DNA of 64,000 bases from the NCBI GenBank assembly GCA_026014815.1, contig JAOZHP010000151.1, positions 1 through 64,000 on the forward strand, read 5' to 3'. The position numbers and the translations under genes were made by a program. Below, piece after piece: positions 51,833 to 60,770 of this stretch. Source of the DNA: Candidatus Bathyarchaeota archaeon (lineage in GTDB: Archaea; Thermoproteota; Bathyarchaeia; TCS64). The notes below the pieces were generated by a model. It was given only the letters and a program-made list of their open reading frames with translations. It was not told the DNA's origin and searched no databases. Every line of letters starts with the position of its first letter. Position 1 is the first letter of the stretch.

Positions 51833-52141
51833 ATGGTTTACTGCACAAAGTGCGGGACCGAGAACCTGGACGACGCAGAGGTCTGCTCTAACTGTGGCGC
51901 AAGCCTCAACGAGACCACGACCAGTCGTTACAGGAGAAGAGACTGGGATTTCGATGACGCTTGCTTCGGAGGCCGGAGCAGGCAGACTTGGCCCCTTCTC
52001 TTCGGCGTTTTCCTCATACTCATCGGCGTATCCAGTCTGCTGGATGACGTGTTCTGGTGGGCGAGCTTCGATCAGCTATGGCCTTTGTTCATCATCGCCG
52101 TTGGCTTGCTCGTCGTGACCAGCGGTATGAGACGACGCTAA
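51833..52141 (+). CDS. Zinc-ribbon membrane protein
   Basis: 102 residues from the ATG at 51833. Cys4, Cys7, Cys18 and Cys21 make a zinc ribbon (CTKCGTENLDDAEVCSNCG), followed by an Arg/Asp-rich linker and two hydrophobic helices (PLLFGVFLILIGVSSLL and LWPLFIIAVGLLVV). Such zinc_ribbon_2 plus membrane-pair proteins are common in archaea and unassigned. It lies 50 bases after the previous membrane gene on the same strand and is probably cotranscribed. Confidence 0.75.
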   Translation: MVYCTKCGTENLDDAEVCSNCGASLNETTTSRYRRRDWDFDDACFGGRSRQTWPLLFGVFLILIGVSSLLDDVFWWASFDQLWPLFIIAVGLLVVTSGMRRR

Positions 52142-52152
52142 CCACAATACTC

Positions 52153-52875
52153 TTATTTTGATTCTTGTTGCCGTAGCCTCTCATAGAGCACTATGGCTGT
52201 CGCCACGCTGACGTTGAGGCTATGAATCCTTCCCATCATGGGAATCCGGACAAGCTTGTCGCATTTCTCTAAGAGCGTTGGGTTGACTCCCCTGTCCTCG
52301 CCTCCGATGGCGAAAGCCACAGGACCCGTTAGGTCTACATCGTAATAGTCCATCTCGCTTGAGCTGTCCACTCCGATGATGGTGACCCCCTCCTCCTTCA
52401 TGGTCTTGATGGCTGGGTAGAGACTCTGCTGCCACACAGGGACGTATAGGCTACCTCCCATGCTAACCCGGTGGACGGTAGGTCCCACGCTGGCTGTGCC
52501 TTTCTTTGGTATCACGATGCCGTCGACGCCAGCGCCCTCACTGGTCCTTATAATGGCGCCGAGGTTATGGGGGTCCTGTACCTGGTCAAGTAGAAGGAAG
52601 CAGACCTCTTTACCTGATTCTTGAAGCGTCTTTTGGAGTCCCCACTGGACGTTGGGCTGGGCGATGGCTATGATGCCTTGGTGTCGCCCTGTCTCGCTCA
52701 TTCTCTCCAGCTTGGCTCTTCCCACTAGCTCCACGGGCACCCGTTTCTTTCGTGCCTTGTCTAGGATGACTCTGATCTTAGTGTCCGTCTCTTTTCCTCG
52801 TTCGACGCGGATCATGGTGACGGAGCCTTGGTTCAGCCCCTCATCTACTGGGTTGCGTCCTTCAAGCTGGATCAT
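52153..52875 (-). CDS. TrmH/SpoU RNA 2'-O-methyltransferase (RlmB-like)
   Basis: 240 residues. An N-terminal substrate-binding part (VDEGLNQGSVTMIRVERG) precedes the knotted SPOUT domain with motif 1 LLDQVQDPHNLGAIIRTSEG, motif 2 FAIGGEDRGVNP and motif 3 IPMMGRIHSLNVSVATAI. Length and order match RlmB-like methylases that modify 23S rRNA G2251 in bacteria; an archaeal homologue may act on rRNA or tRNA. Convergent with the zinc-ribbon gene, 11 bases apart. Confidence 0.85.
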   Translation of the reverse strand: MIQLEGRNPVDEGLNQGSVTMIRVERGKETDTKIRVILDKARKKRVPVELVGRAKLERMSETGRHQGIIAIAQPNVQWGLQKTLQESGKEVCFLLLDQVQDPHNLGAIIRTSEGAGVDGIVIPKKGTASVGPTVHRVSMGGSLYVPVWQQSLYPAIKTMKEEGVTIIGVDSSSEMDYYDVDLTGPVAFAIGGEDRGVNPTLLEKCDKLVRIPMMGRIHSLNVSVATAIVLYERLRQQESK

Positions 52876-53082
52876 GGTTTTCTCTGCCCATGTATCATTC
52901 CTGCCTTATAAAAACACGACTAGAATCGAGGGTTTCACCCTGTTTCTCTCTTTAGCTCAGCTATCGTTGCTTCATACTCTAGTGATAGGGTCAACTTGTT
53001 CCGTGAAAAGGTGGTTTATGAGCTTATTTTGGTTAGGGTCAAGCCTTAAAACGGGTGTAGCAATATCGATTGTGGTGTAACG

Positions 53083-53418
53083 TTGTCTGAGGGAAGCTTG
53101 AAGGAGATTGCACTACTGCTCCGTAAAGGAGCCACCATGCTCAGCGAGATCTGTCCAGACTGTGACACGCCGCTGTTCAAGCTGAGAAACGGGGACATAA
53201 TCTGCCCCATGTGCAACAAGCAGGTCAAGTTTGTCAAGGCGGACACCGACACCGAGGCGATGGCACGTCAAGGAAGCCTTGAAGCTACTTTGAACAAGAA
53301 GATAGCTGATGTTCAAGCCATGCTGGAGAAGGAGACTGACCCAGCCAAGATGCTGGAAATAACTGGGACCCTCACCTCTCTTCTAGAGGCACTGGAAAAA
53401 GTGAAGAAGCTCAGCTAG
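53083..53418 (+). CDS. p27-type zinc-ribbon protein (Sjogren autoantigen family)
   Basis: 111 residues from TTG. Cys24, Cys27, Cys41 and Cys44 give a zinc ribbon CPDCDTPLFKLRNGDIICPMC; a helical coiled C-terminus (KIADVQAMLEKETDPAKMLEI) follows. The family (Auto_anti-p27) is shared by archaea and eukaryotes and is without a firm function. Its TAG overlaps the convergent EamA gene stop within one CTAG. Confidence 0.75.
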   Translation: MSEGSLKEIALLLRKGATMLSEICPDCDTPLFKLRNGDIICPMCNKQVKFVKADTDTEAMARQGSLEATLNKKIADVQAMLEKETDPAKMLEITGTLTSLLEALEKVKKLS

Positions 53419-54266
53419 AGCAGCGTTATCACGGTTACGCCTGCCACGATCACCAGACACCCGGCTATCACTCTTTTTGACAATTGTTCAGTGTCACGTA
53501 ATAGCAATGCGCTGAGTAGTAACCCGAATAACGGGTTTGCCCCTATTATCGCTGAGACGACACTAACGCTTCCCTGCTGCGTCGCCATGAACATCCCAAT
53601 CCACGCGGTGCTGGTGGCGATACCGCTTCCAACGAGGAACGGCAGTGCCTTCCTTGAGAACTTGAACTCTCCTGTCCTGCTAATCAATCTGAGAAGAATG
53701 GGGTATGTGACTAGACCCGTCAACGCGCCTACCGCCGCCCCAAGCACCGACTCAGGTAGAATGTTGAGCCCTACCTTACGCACCACGCTGCTCGCAGCGT
53801 AGAAGAACGCTGAAGCCAGCGGGATGACTAAGTCCCCGAGTTTCAGGTTACCGTCCTTACCCCAGCCGCTTATCAGCATGACTCCTGCAACCACTAGTAG
53901 TGAACCAGCGACGGTGGAGACTGACACTTTTTCGCCGAGGAAGATGACGCTGATTATCATGACGAATATAGGGTTGGTGCCGGTGAGGCTTGTGCTGATA
54001 GCAACTCCCAGCTTGTCGATGCTCATGTAGTTGAATGTCCTCCCCATAATCGCGGCGAAGAAACCAGCTAACGCGAAGTACCCTATCGCGACCCAGTTCA
54101 CCTCGGGAGGACTCAACACCAAAATGCCGCTGAGAATAACCACCTGAACAGCCGCGACGGAGAGCGTCGCGGTTACAGGTGTCGTGTCCTTCATGGCTAA
54201 TCTAACAAGCACAGCGTTCAACCCGAAGCCAATAGCCGCGACGATTGCGTAAAACTCAAACCGCAA
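53415..54266 (-). CDS. EamA-family (DMT) transporter, copy 1
   Basis: 283 residues with ten membrane helices in two EamA repeats; GFGLNAVLVRLAMKDTTPVTA and SAFFYAASSVVRKVG mark the two halves. DMT carriers move metabolites such as amino acids or nucleotide sugars across the membrane, often exporting. A second member at 57723 is closely related in layout, with shared GFGLNA/CFGLNA starts. The substrate is not known. Confidence 0.85.
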   Translation of the reverse strand: MRFEFYAIVAAIGFGLNAVLVRLAMKDTTPVTATLSVAAVQVVILSGILVLSPPEVNWVAIGYFALAGFFAAIMGRTFNYMSIDKLGVAISTSLTGTNPIFVMIISVIFLGEKVSVSTVAGSLLVVAGVMLISGWGKDGNLKLGDLVIPLASAFFYAASSVVRKVGLNILPESVLGAAVGALTGLVTYPILLRLISRTGEFKFSRKALPFLVGSGIATSTAWIGMFMATQQGSVSVVSAIIGANPLFGLLLSALLLRDTEQLSKRVIAGCLVIVAGVTVITLL

Positions 54267-54323
54267 ACTAACCGGCGTACTGGACGCTTGAAGAGATATA
54301 AACTAATCCAAATTCCTTTACAT

Positions 54324-55079
54324 TTAAGAAAATGAAGTTAATGACTTAGGTTTTACATCTTTTTTATCAATTTTAGATATCCCTTTATTTTCCAAAAATT
54401 TTACAACGTAATCAAGAATTAATTCATGTATTTTGTTCATTGATAACATTGCATCTATTTTTAATATAGTGGTGTTTTTCATTTTTACAATTTGCATATC
54501 TTTTGATTTCTTATGCGATTTCTTTTCAAAATCATCTAAATAGAGAGTTTTTTTATCTAAATTAAAAATTTTATAATAGATAGAGCGAATTCTCTGTTGC
54601 TGTATTAAACTCGAAAAATATGTATGATCTTGTACTCTTTTATTTCCTCTATCTAACCCTTCTTCTGGTGATATATCCAAAAACACAACAATATCTGGTG
54701 GAAAAGAGAACCGATTGATCTGTTCAAGCCACGAAAGGTCGAGCTCTTTTTGCATTCCTTTGCTTTGATACGCATAGGAACTATACACATACCTATCTGA
54801 GATAACAATTGAACCTTCTTTTAATGCAGGTCTAATCACTGATTTGATATGATCTATTCTATCCGCTGCGAATAACAACGCCAGTGATTCTTCTGGAATA
54901 CCAAGCCCATTTTCATATAAAATATTCCGAATTAAGTATCCAATAGGTCTATGCGTAGGCTCCTTAGTTTTTGTTACTTGATATTTAAATTTCTTGAGTT
55001 TATCGTAGAGCATTTGAAATTGAGTACTTTTACCTGAGCCATCAGTACCTTCGAATACAATAAAACACCCCTTAGGCAT
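54324..55079 (-). CDS. tmk: Thymidylate kinase, AT-rich gene
   Basis: 251 residues. P-loop FEGTDGSGKST (about 9-18), DRYVYSSYAYQ (about 95-105) and LID-region RGNKRVQDHTYFS. The enzyme phosphorylates dTMP to dTDP. It is some 40 residues longer than usual, with a basic, helical C-terminal extension (NTTILKIDAMLSMN, FLENKGISKIDKK). Codons and flanks are strongly AT-rich (near 30% GC) against about 50% in neighbours, suggesting acquisition from another genome, perhaps an archaeal virus. The start is ATG. Confidence 0.85.
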   Translation of the reverse strand: MPKGCFIVFEGTDGSGKSTQFQMLYDKLKKFKYQVTKTKEPTHRPIGYLIRNILYENGLGIPEESLALLFAADRIDHIKSVIRPALKEGSIVISDRYVYSSYAYQSKGMQKELDLSWLEQINRFSFPPDIVVFLDISPEEGLDRGNKRVQDHTYFSSLIQQQRIRSIYYKIFNLDKKTLYLDDFEKKSHKKSKDMQIVKMKNTTILKIDAMLSMNKIHELILDYVVKFLENKGISKIDKKDVKPKSLTSFS

Positions 55080-55149
55080 GCTGTTGCTCTCCGAGCCTTT
55101 CAGTATACAATATTACAAGATATAAGATTAAAGATTGGGGTAGCCGTTG

Positions 55150-56295
55150 TTAGAGCTCAAACCGTTCCCTATCGTATGTTGTTAGGCTCTCCGCCTTCCC
55201 GTTTTTGATCAACACCATGTCTTCGACCCTGAGGTAGAACTCGCCTTTCATCCAGAGCTTGGGCTCCACGCAGAACACCATTCCGTCCACCAGCTCCTGA
55301 TTTTGGTCTGGCTTGAGCCAAGGGTCCTCATGGACCTCCACACCTATCTGATGGCCAACCATGCCACTCGCCAGTCGCTCTCGGAGATAGTCCCCGTAGC
55401 CCATCCTGTCGCAGACCTCCTCGATCTTGGGAAAGACCTCGTTAGTCTTCGTTACAGTGTCACCCATGGCGTCGATGGTCTCCACGACAGCGGTCTGTAA
55501 CGCAACATAGGCGGCCTTGAAGTGGTCGTGAGCTTTACCATAGTAGAAGCTGCGCCCCCAATCACTGCAATAACCATCCACGACGAACCCCACGTCGAAG
55601 GCTATGCTTGTCCCCTGCTCCAGACCTTGCTCTCTTCCATAGTTGAATACTTCATCGGTCTCTTCGCTGCCTGACTTGCAGAACCCGGCGGTAGACGGGA
55701 AGCTCACGTCGCTCGCACCGATCATTCTGCCCATGGTCTCAATCTTGAGGCCTGTGCCCCTCATGGTGTCACCTTCCTGGATCTGGTCGATGATCCGAGT
55801 CATGACATTCTCTGTGAGGGTAGCTGCCTTCCTGAGAGTCTCTATCTCCTCAGGCTCCTTTATCATTCTTAGGTCGTCTAGGAGTCCCTCGGCTTTCCTG
55901 AACTTGGCTCCCTTACAGGCAGTTGCCAGGGACATGAAGAGGCTGCTCCACGTGTACTCGCCTACGCCCACCTTCCCAGGCTCGCCGGCTAGCTCCATCA
56001 CTATCTCTTTCACCGCTGGCGCGGGGTCCTCGAACATACCTAAGCCGCGGACGTCCTTGATCCAGCTTTCTTTTGCTTTTCCCGCAGATCCCATGCCTGC
56101 TAAGATAATTGGATCGCCGTCACGGGGTACAAACACGGCGTCAGCTGGGTAAGTCAGGTCTCTTCCTCGTCTCCACTCGACGCGGCTGTCTGTGAGGTAC
56201 TGGAAGTCGGGGCTAGCCCCGAGAACCAATAGGTCTAACTCCCGGTCCTCCATCTTAGCCTGTAAACCTTCAAGCCTACGCCTATAATCTGCCAT
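55150..56295 (-). CDS. Xaa-Pro aminopeptidase-like M24 metallopeptidase
   Basis: 381 residues from the ATG at 56295. The creatinase-like N-terminal domain (about 1-140) is followed by the pita-bread fold with metal ligands in FDVGFVVDGYCSDWGR (two Asp), MVGHQIGVEVHEDP (His), FCVEPK (Glu) and RVEDMVL (Glu). Family enzymes cut N-terminal residues before proline, or process related amides. The substrate cannot be fixed. No close partner gene lies nearby. Confidence 0.9.
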   Translation of the reverse strand: MADYRRRLEGLQAKMEDRELDLLVLGASPDFQYLTDSRVEWRRGRDLTYPADAVFVPRDGDPIILAGMGSAGKAKESWIKDVRGLGMFEDPAPAVKEIVMELAGEPGKVGVGEYTWSSLFMSLATACKGAKFRKAEGLLDDLRMIKEPEEIETLRKAATLTENVMTRIIDQIQEGDTMRGTGLKIETMGRMIGASDVSFPSTAGFCKSGSEETDEVFNYGREQGLEQGTSIAFDVGFVVDGYCSDWGRSFYYGKAHDHFKAAYVALQTAVVETIDAMGDTVTKTNEVFPKIEEVCDRMGYGDYLRERLASGMVGHQIGVEVHEDPWLKPDQNQELVDGMVFCVEPKLWMKGEFYLRVEDMVLIKNGKAESLTTYDRERFEL

Positions 56296-56402
56296 GCAGA
56301 TGAGTTGACGTTTCAATTATTAAATGGTTTATGACTTTGCTCTCTGTATCGGTACGCTGTAACCAGAGACTCTATTCAGCCTCCTTTCATTTGAACCAGT
56401 CT

Positions 56403-56428
56403 CAATAAATACATGTGAATTATCTTTT
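56403..56428 (+). promoter_or_regulatory. TATA region of the HD hydrolase gene
   Basis: AATAAATACATG (56403-56414) centres about 29 bases before the ATG at 56437, fitting an archaeal TATA box and a leaderless or nearly leaderless mRNA. TATCTTTTATG follows. Confidence 0.4.
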
Positions 56429-56436
56429 ATGCGAAC

Positions 56437-57726
56437 ATGAAGCGCTGGGTAGAGATAAAAGACCCTGTCCACGGGTACATCGAGTTCAGTGAGCCTGAGA
56501 TCGCCGTAATCGATACACCTCAGTTTCAGCGGTTACGGAGGCTGAGACAGCTCAGCGCCGCTCACCTGACCTATCCCGGTGCAGAGCATACCCGTTTCCA
56601 CCACAGCTTGGGTGTGCTACATATCGCTGGAAAGATAGCTCAACGTTTTCAGAGAATGGGGTTAATCACCGAGGAGGAGCACGACAAGTTACGCCTCGCC
56701 GGGCTGCTCCACGATATCGGGCACGGCCCCTTCAGCCATCTCTTCGAGGAGGTCTTGGAGAAACGGAACCTGAACCATGAGCAGATGAGCACAAGCATCA
56801 TCCAGGAGACCGAGGTCGCGGACAAGCTCAACGAGTATGGATTTGACCCTGATGAGATGGGGTATCTTGCTGTAGGTAAACTTCAAGACGGTAAGGGCTT
56901 CATGAACCAAGTCATCGCGGGCCAGTTCAGCGCAGATGTACTGGACTATCTGCCTCGTGACAGCCACTTCACTGGAGTCGAATATGGGAAAGTGGACTAT
57001 GATCGTCTCGTCAGAAGCATGGACGTCATTGATGACAGGTTAAGCATCAAAGACACGGCGCTCTATGTTCTGGAAGCAATGGTCATCGCTCGTTACGAGA
57101 TGTTCAAAGCAGTCTACTTCCACCGCAGCGTGAGGTCAGCAGAGACTATGCTGGTCAGAGCGCTGGAGCTGGGAGACGAGGCGCTAGGGTTTACCTCGTT
57201 TAATGGTCCAGACGAGTATCATAGGCTGGATGACGGCTATGTGCTCCACAAGCTTGCCACCCTCAAAGGCTCAGATGACCCTCACAGCAAGACGGCGTAT
57301 CAACTCTACCAAGACTTCAATGATCGCAGGCTCCTCAAGTGCGCCTACGAAACAGTGATGCATCGCAGGGACAGGTTCAACGTCAACATGATGATTATGG
57401 GTACCATCCGGGACAACCTGGAAGCTGATATCGCCACAGAGGCAGGTGTGGACAGGGACTACGTCATCATCGACGTATCAACAGCACCCAGCGTCCCATA
57501 TTACGCCATGCAGCAGCATCCCCAAGACATACCTCTCTTCCATGAGACCCCCGAGGGTGATAAGGTGCCCTTAAGCTTCAGCGAGCTGAGCCCTCTAGGC
57601 GGGGCACTGGTCGGATACCTTGACATCATGCGTGTCTACACGCGTAGCGAGTACCATGAAGCAGTGAGAAAAGCGGCTGAAGCTAAATTTGGTCAGGAAT
57701 CCGCGGCATCCAAGATCAGCTTCTAG
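56437..57726 (+). CDS. HD-domain phosphohydrolase, SAMHD1/dGTPase-like
   Basis: 429 residues. KDPVHGYIEFSEPE at the start, FQRLRRLRQL, RFHHSLGVLHIAG (His) and LAGLLHDIGHGPFSH (HD pair, about 85-100), and a later Asp in QFSADVLDYLPRD make up the HD metal site of the SAMHD1/dGTPase family. Such enzymes hydrolyse dNTPs to deoxynucleoside and triphosphate, which limits DNA synthesis or viral replication. Its TAG overlaps the convergent EamA stop in one CTAG. Confidence 0.85.
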   Translation: MKRWVEIKDPVHGYIEFSEPEIAVIDTPQFQRLRRLRQLSAAHLTYPGAEHTRFHHSLGVLHIAGKIAQRFQRMGLITEEEHDKLRLAGLLHDIGHGPFSHLFEEVLEKRNLNHEQMSTSIIQETEVADKLNEYGFDPDEMGYLAVGKLQDGKGFMNQVIAGQFSADVLDYLPRDSHFTGVEYGKVDYDRLVRSMDVIDDRLSIKDTALYVLEAMVIARYEMFKAVYFHRSVRSAETMLVRALELGDEALGFTSFNGPDEYHRLDDGYVLHKLATLKGSDDPHSKTAYQLYQDFNDRRLLKCAYETVMHRRDRFNVNMMIMGTIRDNLEADIATEAGVDRDYVIIDVSTAPSVPYYAMQQHPQDIPLFHETPEGDKVPLSFSELSPLGGALVGYLDIMRVYTRSEYHEAVRKAAEAKFGQESAASKISF

Positions 57727-58574
57727 AACACAGTGATCAACAATACACCGAGGACTATCATGAGCCCACTCACTGTGACTCTCCGTGTGATCCTCTCTTT
57801 TCCCTTCAAGAAGATGACGCTGAGGAGGATGCTGAACAGAGGCGCTGTACCTATAAGGGCGGTGACAACAGAGATCGAGCCCATGCCGAACGCTGTGTAC
57901 ATGCTCAGCATAGCAGAGCCTATGACCAGACCACCTGCAGTGAAGTACTTCAACCCGTTACGAGTGAGATTGAACTCCCCTAGCTTTCCCCGAGCGGCGA
58001 GATACATGGGGTAAGCCACGAGGCTTGTGACTGCTCCTATCCAGCTCCCAAGCACAGCGTCGGGCAGCAGGCTCATCCCAAGCTTTCTAACCATGTTGGC
58101 TGATGCGTAGAGAAACGCCGCGGTGACTGGAATCATCATGTCTCTCACCTTCAGCTTCTCTGAGGTGTTGAACCCACTCATGTACACCACGCCGCTGACA
58201 ATTAGAATCACGCCCGCGACCGTAGCTGGAACCATCGGCTCATGTAGCACCAGTATAGCCAAGAAATTGCTGAACAGGGGGTCAGTGCTACTGAGGGTCG
58301 TAGCCACGCCTACCCCGACACGCTCGATGCCAAGATAATTGAACGCCCGAGCTATGGTAGATGCAAGAAAACCTGCGATTACAAAGTAGCCTGCAGCCGT
58401 CCAGTTCCACGTGAACTCCCTGCCGAGCAGCAGAGCCCCCAGCACGGGCACCTGAACCATGCTCACCACAAGGGCAGCGGTCACCGGCGTGGAGTCTTCC
58501 ATTCCCTTCCGTACCAGAATGGCGTTTAGGCCGAAGCAGAAAGCAGTGAATAACCCGAGCGCCTCAACGTACAA
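57723..58574 (-). CDS. EamA-family (DMT) transporter, copy 2
   Basis: 283 residues with ten membrane helices, two EamA repeats. It has the same length as copy 1 at 53415, and similar landmarks (CFGLNAILVRKGMEDSTPVTA; AAFLYASANMVRKLG), so the two are duplicates that have diverged. Both share their stop sequence with a convergent neighbour. The transport substrate is unknown. Confidence 0.85.
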   Translation of the reverse strand: MYVEALGLFTAFCFGLNAILVRKGMEDSTPVTAALVVSMVQVPVLGALLLGREFTWNWTAAGYFVIAGFLASTIARAFNYLGIERVGVGVATTLSSTDPLFSNFLAILVLHEPMVPATVAGVILIVSGVVYMSGFNTSEKLKVRDMMIPVTAAFLYASANMVRKLGMSLLPDAVLGSWIGAVTSLVAYPMYLAARGKLGEFNLTRNGLKYFTAGGLVIGSAMLSMYTAFGMGSISVVTALIGTAPLFSILLSVIFLKGKERITRRVTVSGLMIVLGVLLITVF

Positions 58575-58622
58575 AGATATCCCGATGAAGTAACCCGGCG
58601 AATATATAAGAAAAAGGGGGGG

Positions 58623-59024
58623 CTAATCGATTACCTCGACTACGCCCTCGTCAGCATTGACCTTGACCTTCATCCCGTTCTTGATGACCTTCAACGGGTC
58701 CCTGTCAAGCTTGTCAACCAGAGGAACATCGCTGATGACGCAGCCAGTCGCCAGGATAGCCTCAGTCTCAACGTTGATGATGGCCGCGGGTGCAGTGCCC
58801 AGCTTCTTCATCCTGTAGATGACGTAGCTGCCGACGGTGCTCCCTTTCCCGGTGGGGAAGACGAAGACTTTCCCGGTTATGTTCTCGCCGCAGCAGCAGT
58901 GCCCAGGCTCAGTCACATACCCGGTAACTGGGTCCACTCCCCCGTAGAAGCTCACAGGTTCAGCGCTAACAAGAGCCTCACCCTCGGCGTAGCCACCCAT
59001 GACTTTCCTGCCTTTAAGGATCAT
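58623..59024 (-). CDS. Aconitase-X small subunit (phosphomevalonate dehydratase small subunit candidate)
   Basis: 133 residues from the ATG at 59024, which overlaps the large subunit's TGA (ATGA), so translation is coupled. It has the DUF126 swivelling-domain pattern: GGYAEGEALVSAEPVSFYGGVDP, GKVFVFPTGKGSTVGSYV and LGTAPAAIINVETEAILATG (each shown in part). In archaea the split aconitase X has been shown to dehydrate mevalonate 5-phosphate; bacterial relatives dehydrate cis-3-hydroxyproline. Split subunits and archaeal origin favour the mevalonate role here. Confidence 0.85.
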   Translation of the reverse strand: MILKGRKVMGGYAEGEALVSAEPVSFYGGVDPVTGYVTEPGHCCCGENITGKVFVFPTGKGSTVGSYVIYRMKKLGTAPAAIINVETEAILATGCVISDVPLVDKLDRDPLKVIKNGMKVKVNADEGVVEVID

Positions 59025-60211
59025 TTCGCTGCTCCCTCCACTAGATCCGGAAGTGTAGCCAGCTTTGTGTCGAACCCGTGGGCCACACTGTAATGGCATC
59101 CCTTGAAGCTATTGGTGGCGACGCCCTCCCACCCCATCTCGTGAAGCGGTGCGACCACCATACATGTGTCCCTGTAGACTCTGCCTCTGGCTGCCTCGAT
59201 GACCTTAACGTGCCCAGCTCTCACCGCCTTCTGGTAGACGCCCCTGCTGGTGAACACCCAGAGCCGTCCATCCATGTCTTTACCCTTGACCAGCTCAGCT
59301 GTCTCAGCCATCTCACGGAGGCTGCAGTGGGGGCAACCGATACAGTAAGTGGGGTTATCCGGGTCACAGACGAGGCTCTCACGGGCCTCCTCGATGTCCT
59401 TACGCTCGATTGCAACTGTTTCAAGGCCGTCTAGGTGCCTAGCCGCCTCCTCGGCCTCCGGGGTAACCCCCTCGCCGTGCCATAGGGCGATGCCTCCGCT
59501 TGTGGCGCAGGCTGCGCCCAGCGTCTTCATGGACTCCAAATCAGGCTTTCCCATGCTTTTATAGTAGGGCACGGTCCTTCCCAGGAGCTTGCCTGTGATG
59601 TATCCTACTGCGCTATAGTCCATCCGGGTCTCCAAGTCAGTCTCGATCTTGACTATCTTTCCTGGTTTTCGGTTCTCGTCCAGCCTGTACCCGTAGAGAG
59701 CGGTGAGACCGGTGACCGCGGACGCTAACGTGGTAGGCCCTGACTCCCTGTTTGTCCTTGACCCTATCACGCTGTTACTGAAACAGACGGCGTTGCTCTC
59801 GGCCCAAGCCACCTGGGTTCCCCTCCGAGGGACATGGCCTATAAGATATGGAGTGCATGTGCACGTGGGCTCCACGCCCATTGAGGTGAACGCGTCGATG
59901 ACCCTTCGCTGCCCCTCAGCGAACTCGGGTGTCACGTTCATCTCCCGCCACTTCTCCATGTCCATGCCTGCAGGGTTCAACGTGGCCCTGACCTTGCATC
60001 TAGCCCCCATAGATGCATGCTCCTCAAGCCATTCGGTGCCGGCGTCGCCGAGGTTCTTGTAGCTGACGCCGCTTATGTGGGCTGACTCAACGGGTATAAG
60101 GCGCTCCGCTTCGAAGACCTCGCCCAGAGCTACGAGGAGCTCCATGGATTTACGGACGGCGACACCTTTCTCGCCCTCCATCATCCGTTCCTGTTCACGC
60201 GTGAGATACAT
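59021..60211 (-). CDS. Aconitase-X large subunit (phosphomevalonate dehydratase large subunit candidate)
   Basis: 396 residues from the ATG at 60211. The order of motifs is that of the AcnX catalytic subunit: MYLTREQERMMEGEKG, PVESAHISGVSY, CTCTPYLIGHVPRRG, AWAESNAVCFSNSVIGSRTNRE (cluster-binding Cys) and CIGCPHCS and NSFKGCHYS later. These give the cysteine ligands for an iron-sulfur cluster. With its small subunit it should form trans-anhydromevalonate phosphate, then decarboxylated by a UbiD-type enzyme, one of which is at 17013. The alternative is hydroxyproline dehydratase. Confidence 0.85.
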   Translation of the reverse strand: MYLTREQERMMEGEKGVAVRKSMELLVALGEVFEAERLIPVESAHISGVSYKNLGDAGTEWLEEHASMGARCKVRATLNPAGMDMEKWREMNVTPEFAEGQRRVIDAFTSMGVEPTCTCTPYLIGHVPRRGTQVAWAESNAVCFSNSVIGSRTNRESGPTTLASAVTGLTALYGYRLDENRKPGKIVKIETDLETRMDYSAVGYITGKLLGRTVPYYKSMGKPDLESMKTLGAACATSGGIALWHGEGVTPEAEEAARHLDGLETVAIERKDIEEARESLVCDPDNPTYCIGCPHCSLREMAETAELVKGKDMDGRLWVFTSRGVYQKAVRAGHVKVIEAARGRVYRDTCMVVAPLHEMGWEGVATNSFKGCHYSVAHGFDTKLATLPDLVEGAAK

Positions 60212-60294
60212 GAAATCACTGAAACAGGAATCCCGGGAAATATAAAGACAACCTGCCACAGGATTCATCTTTCAACATTATCTGAAATTTAATT

Positions 60295-60770
60295 ATGGTT
60301 ACCTCAAGCCACATCGGAAAGAATGTACGCCTCAGAAAGGACGTGAAGATCCGGCACCTAACCTACATCAGTGACCACGTAACCTAGGTGACGAGACTAC
60401 AATAGAGTCACTCTGCCATATCGACCACGACGTAGATATCGGAAAATGCTGCAATATCCAAGGCATGGTCTACATGCCTCCGCTCACAGTCATCGAGGAC
60501 AACGTCTTCATCGGCCCCGGCGTCGTATTCACAAACGACTCTTACCCACCATCAAAACGACTCATAGGAACACGAGTAAAGAACGGCGCCGTAATCGCAG
60601 CAGGGACGACCCTCGCCCCCGGCATAGTTGTCGCTGAGAACTCTGTGATCGGCTTTGGGTTTTATGTGTTTTTTTGTTCCACATGGCACAGAGGCCCTGA
60701 TGTAGGGTTAGTAGGATCGGAAAGCCGAGAAAATTCGCTGCCTCTCCTCTCTACAATAAGGATGAGGGGG
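60295..60770 (+). pseudogene. Decayed hexapeptide acetyltransferase gene
   Basis: From ATG at 60295 the frame gives a hexapeptide-type N-terminus (SSHIGKNVRLRKDVKI, YISDHVT), then hits TAG at 60385. One base less along, LGDETTIES and HIDHDVDIGKCCNIQG continue the left-handed beta-helix repeat through FIGPGVVFTNDSYPP and VIAAGTTLAPGIVV to about 60650. A single missing C in ACCTAGG repairs the join. After about 60655 the sequence no longer resembles the family's GNPA end and is lost. Related genes transfer acetyl groups to sugars in surface-glycan synthesis. Confidence 0.65.
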
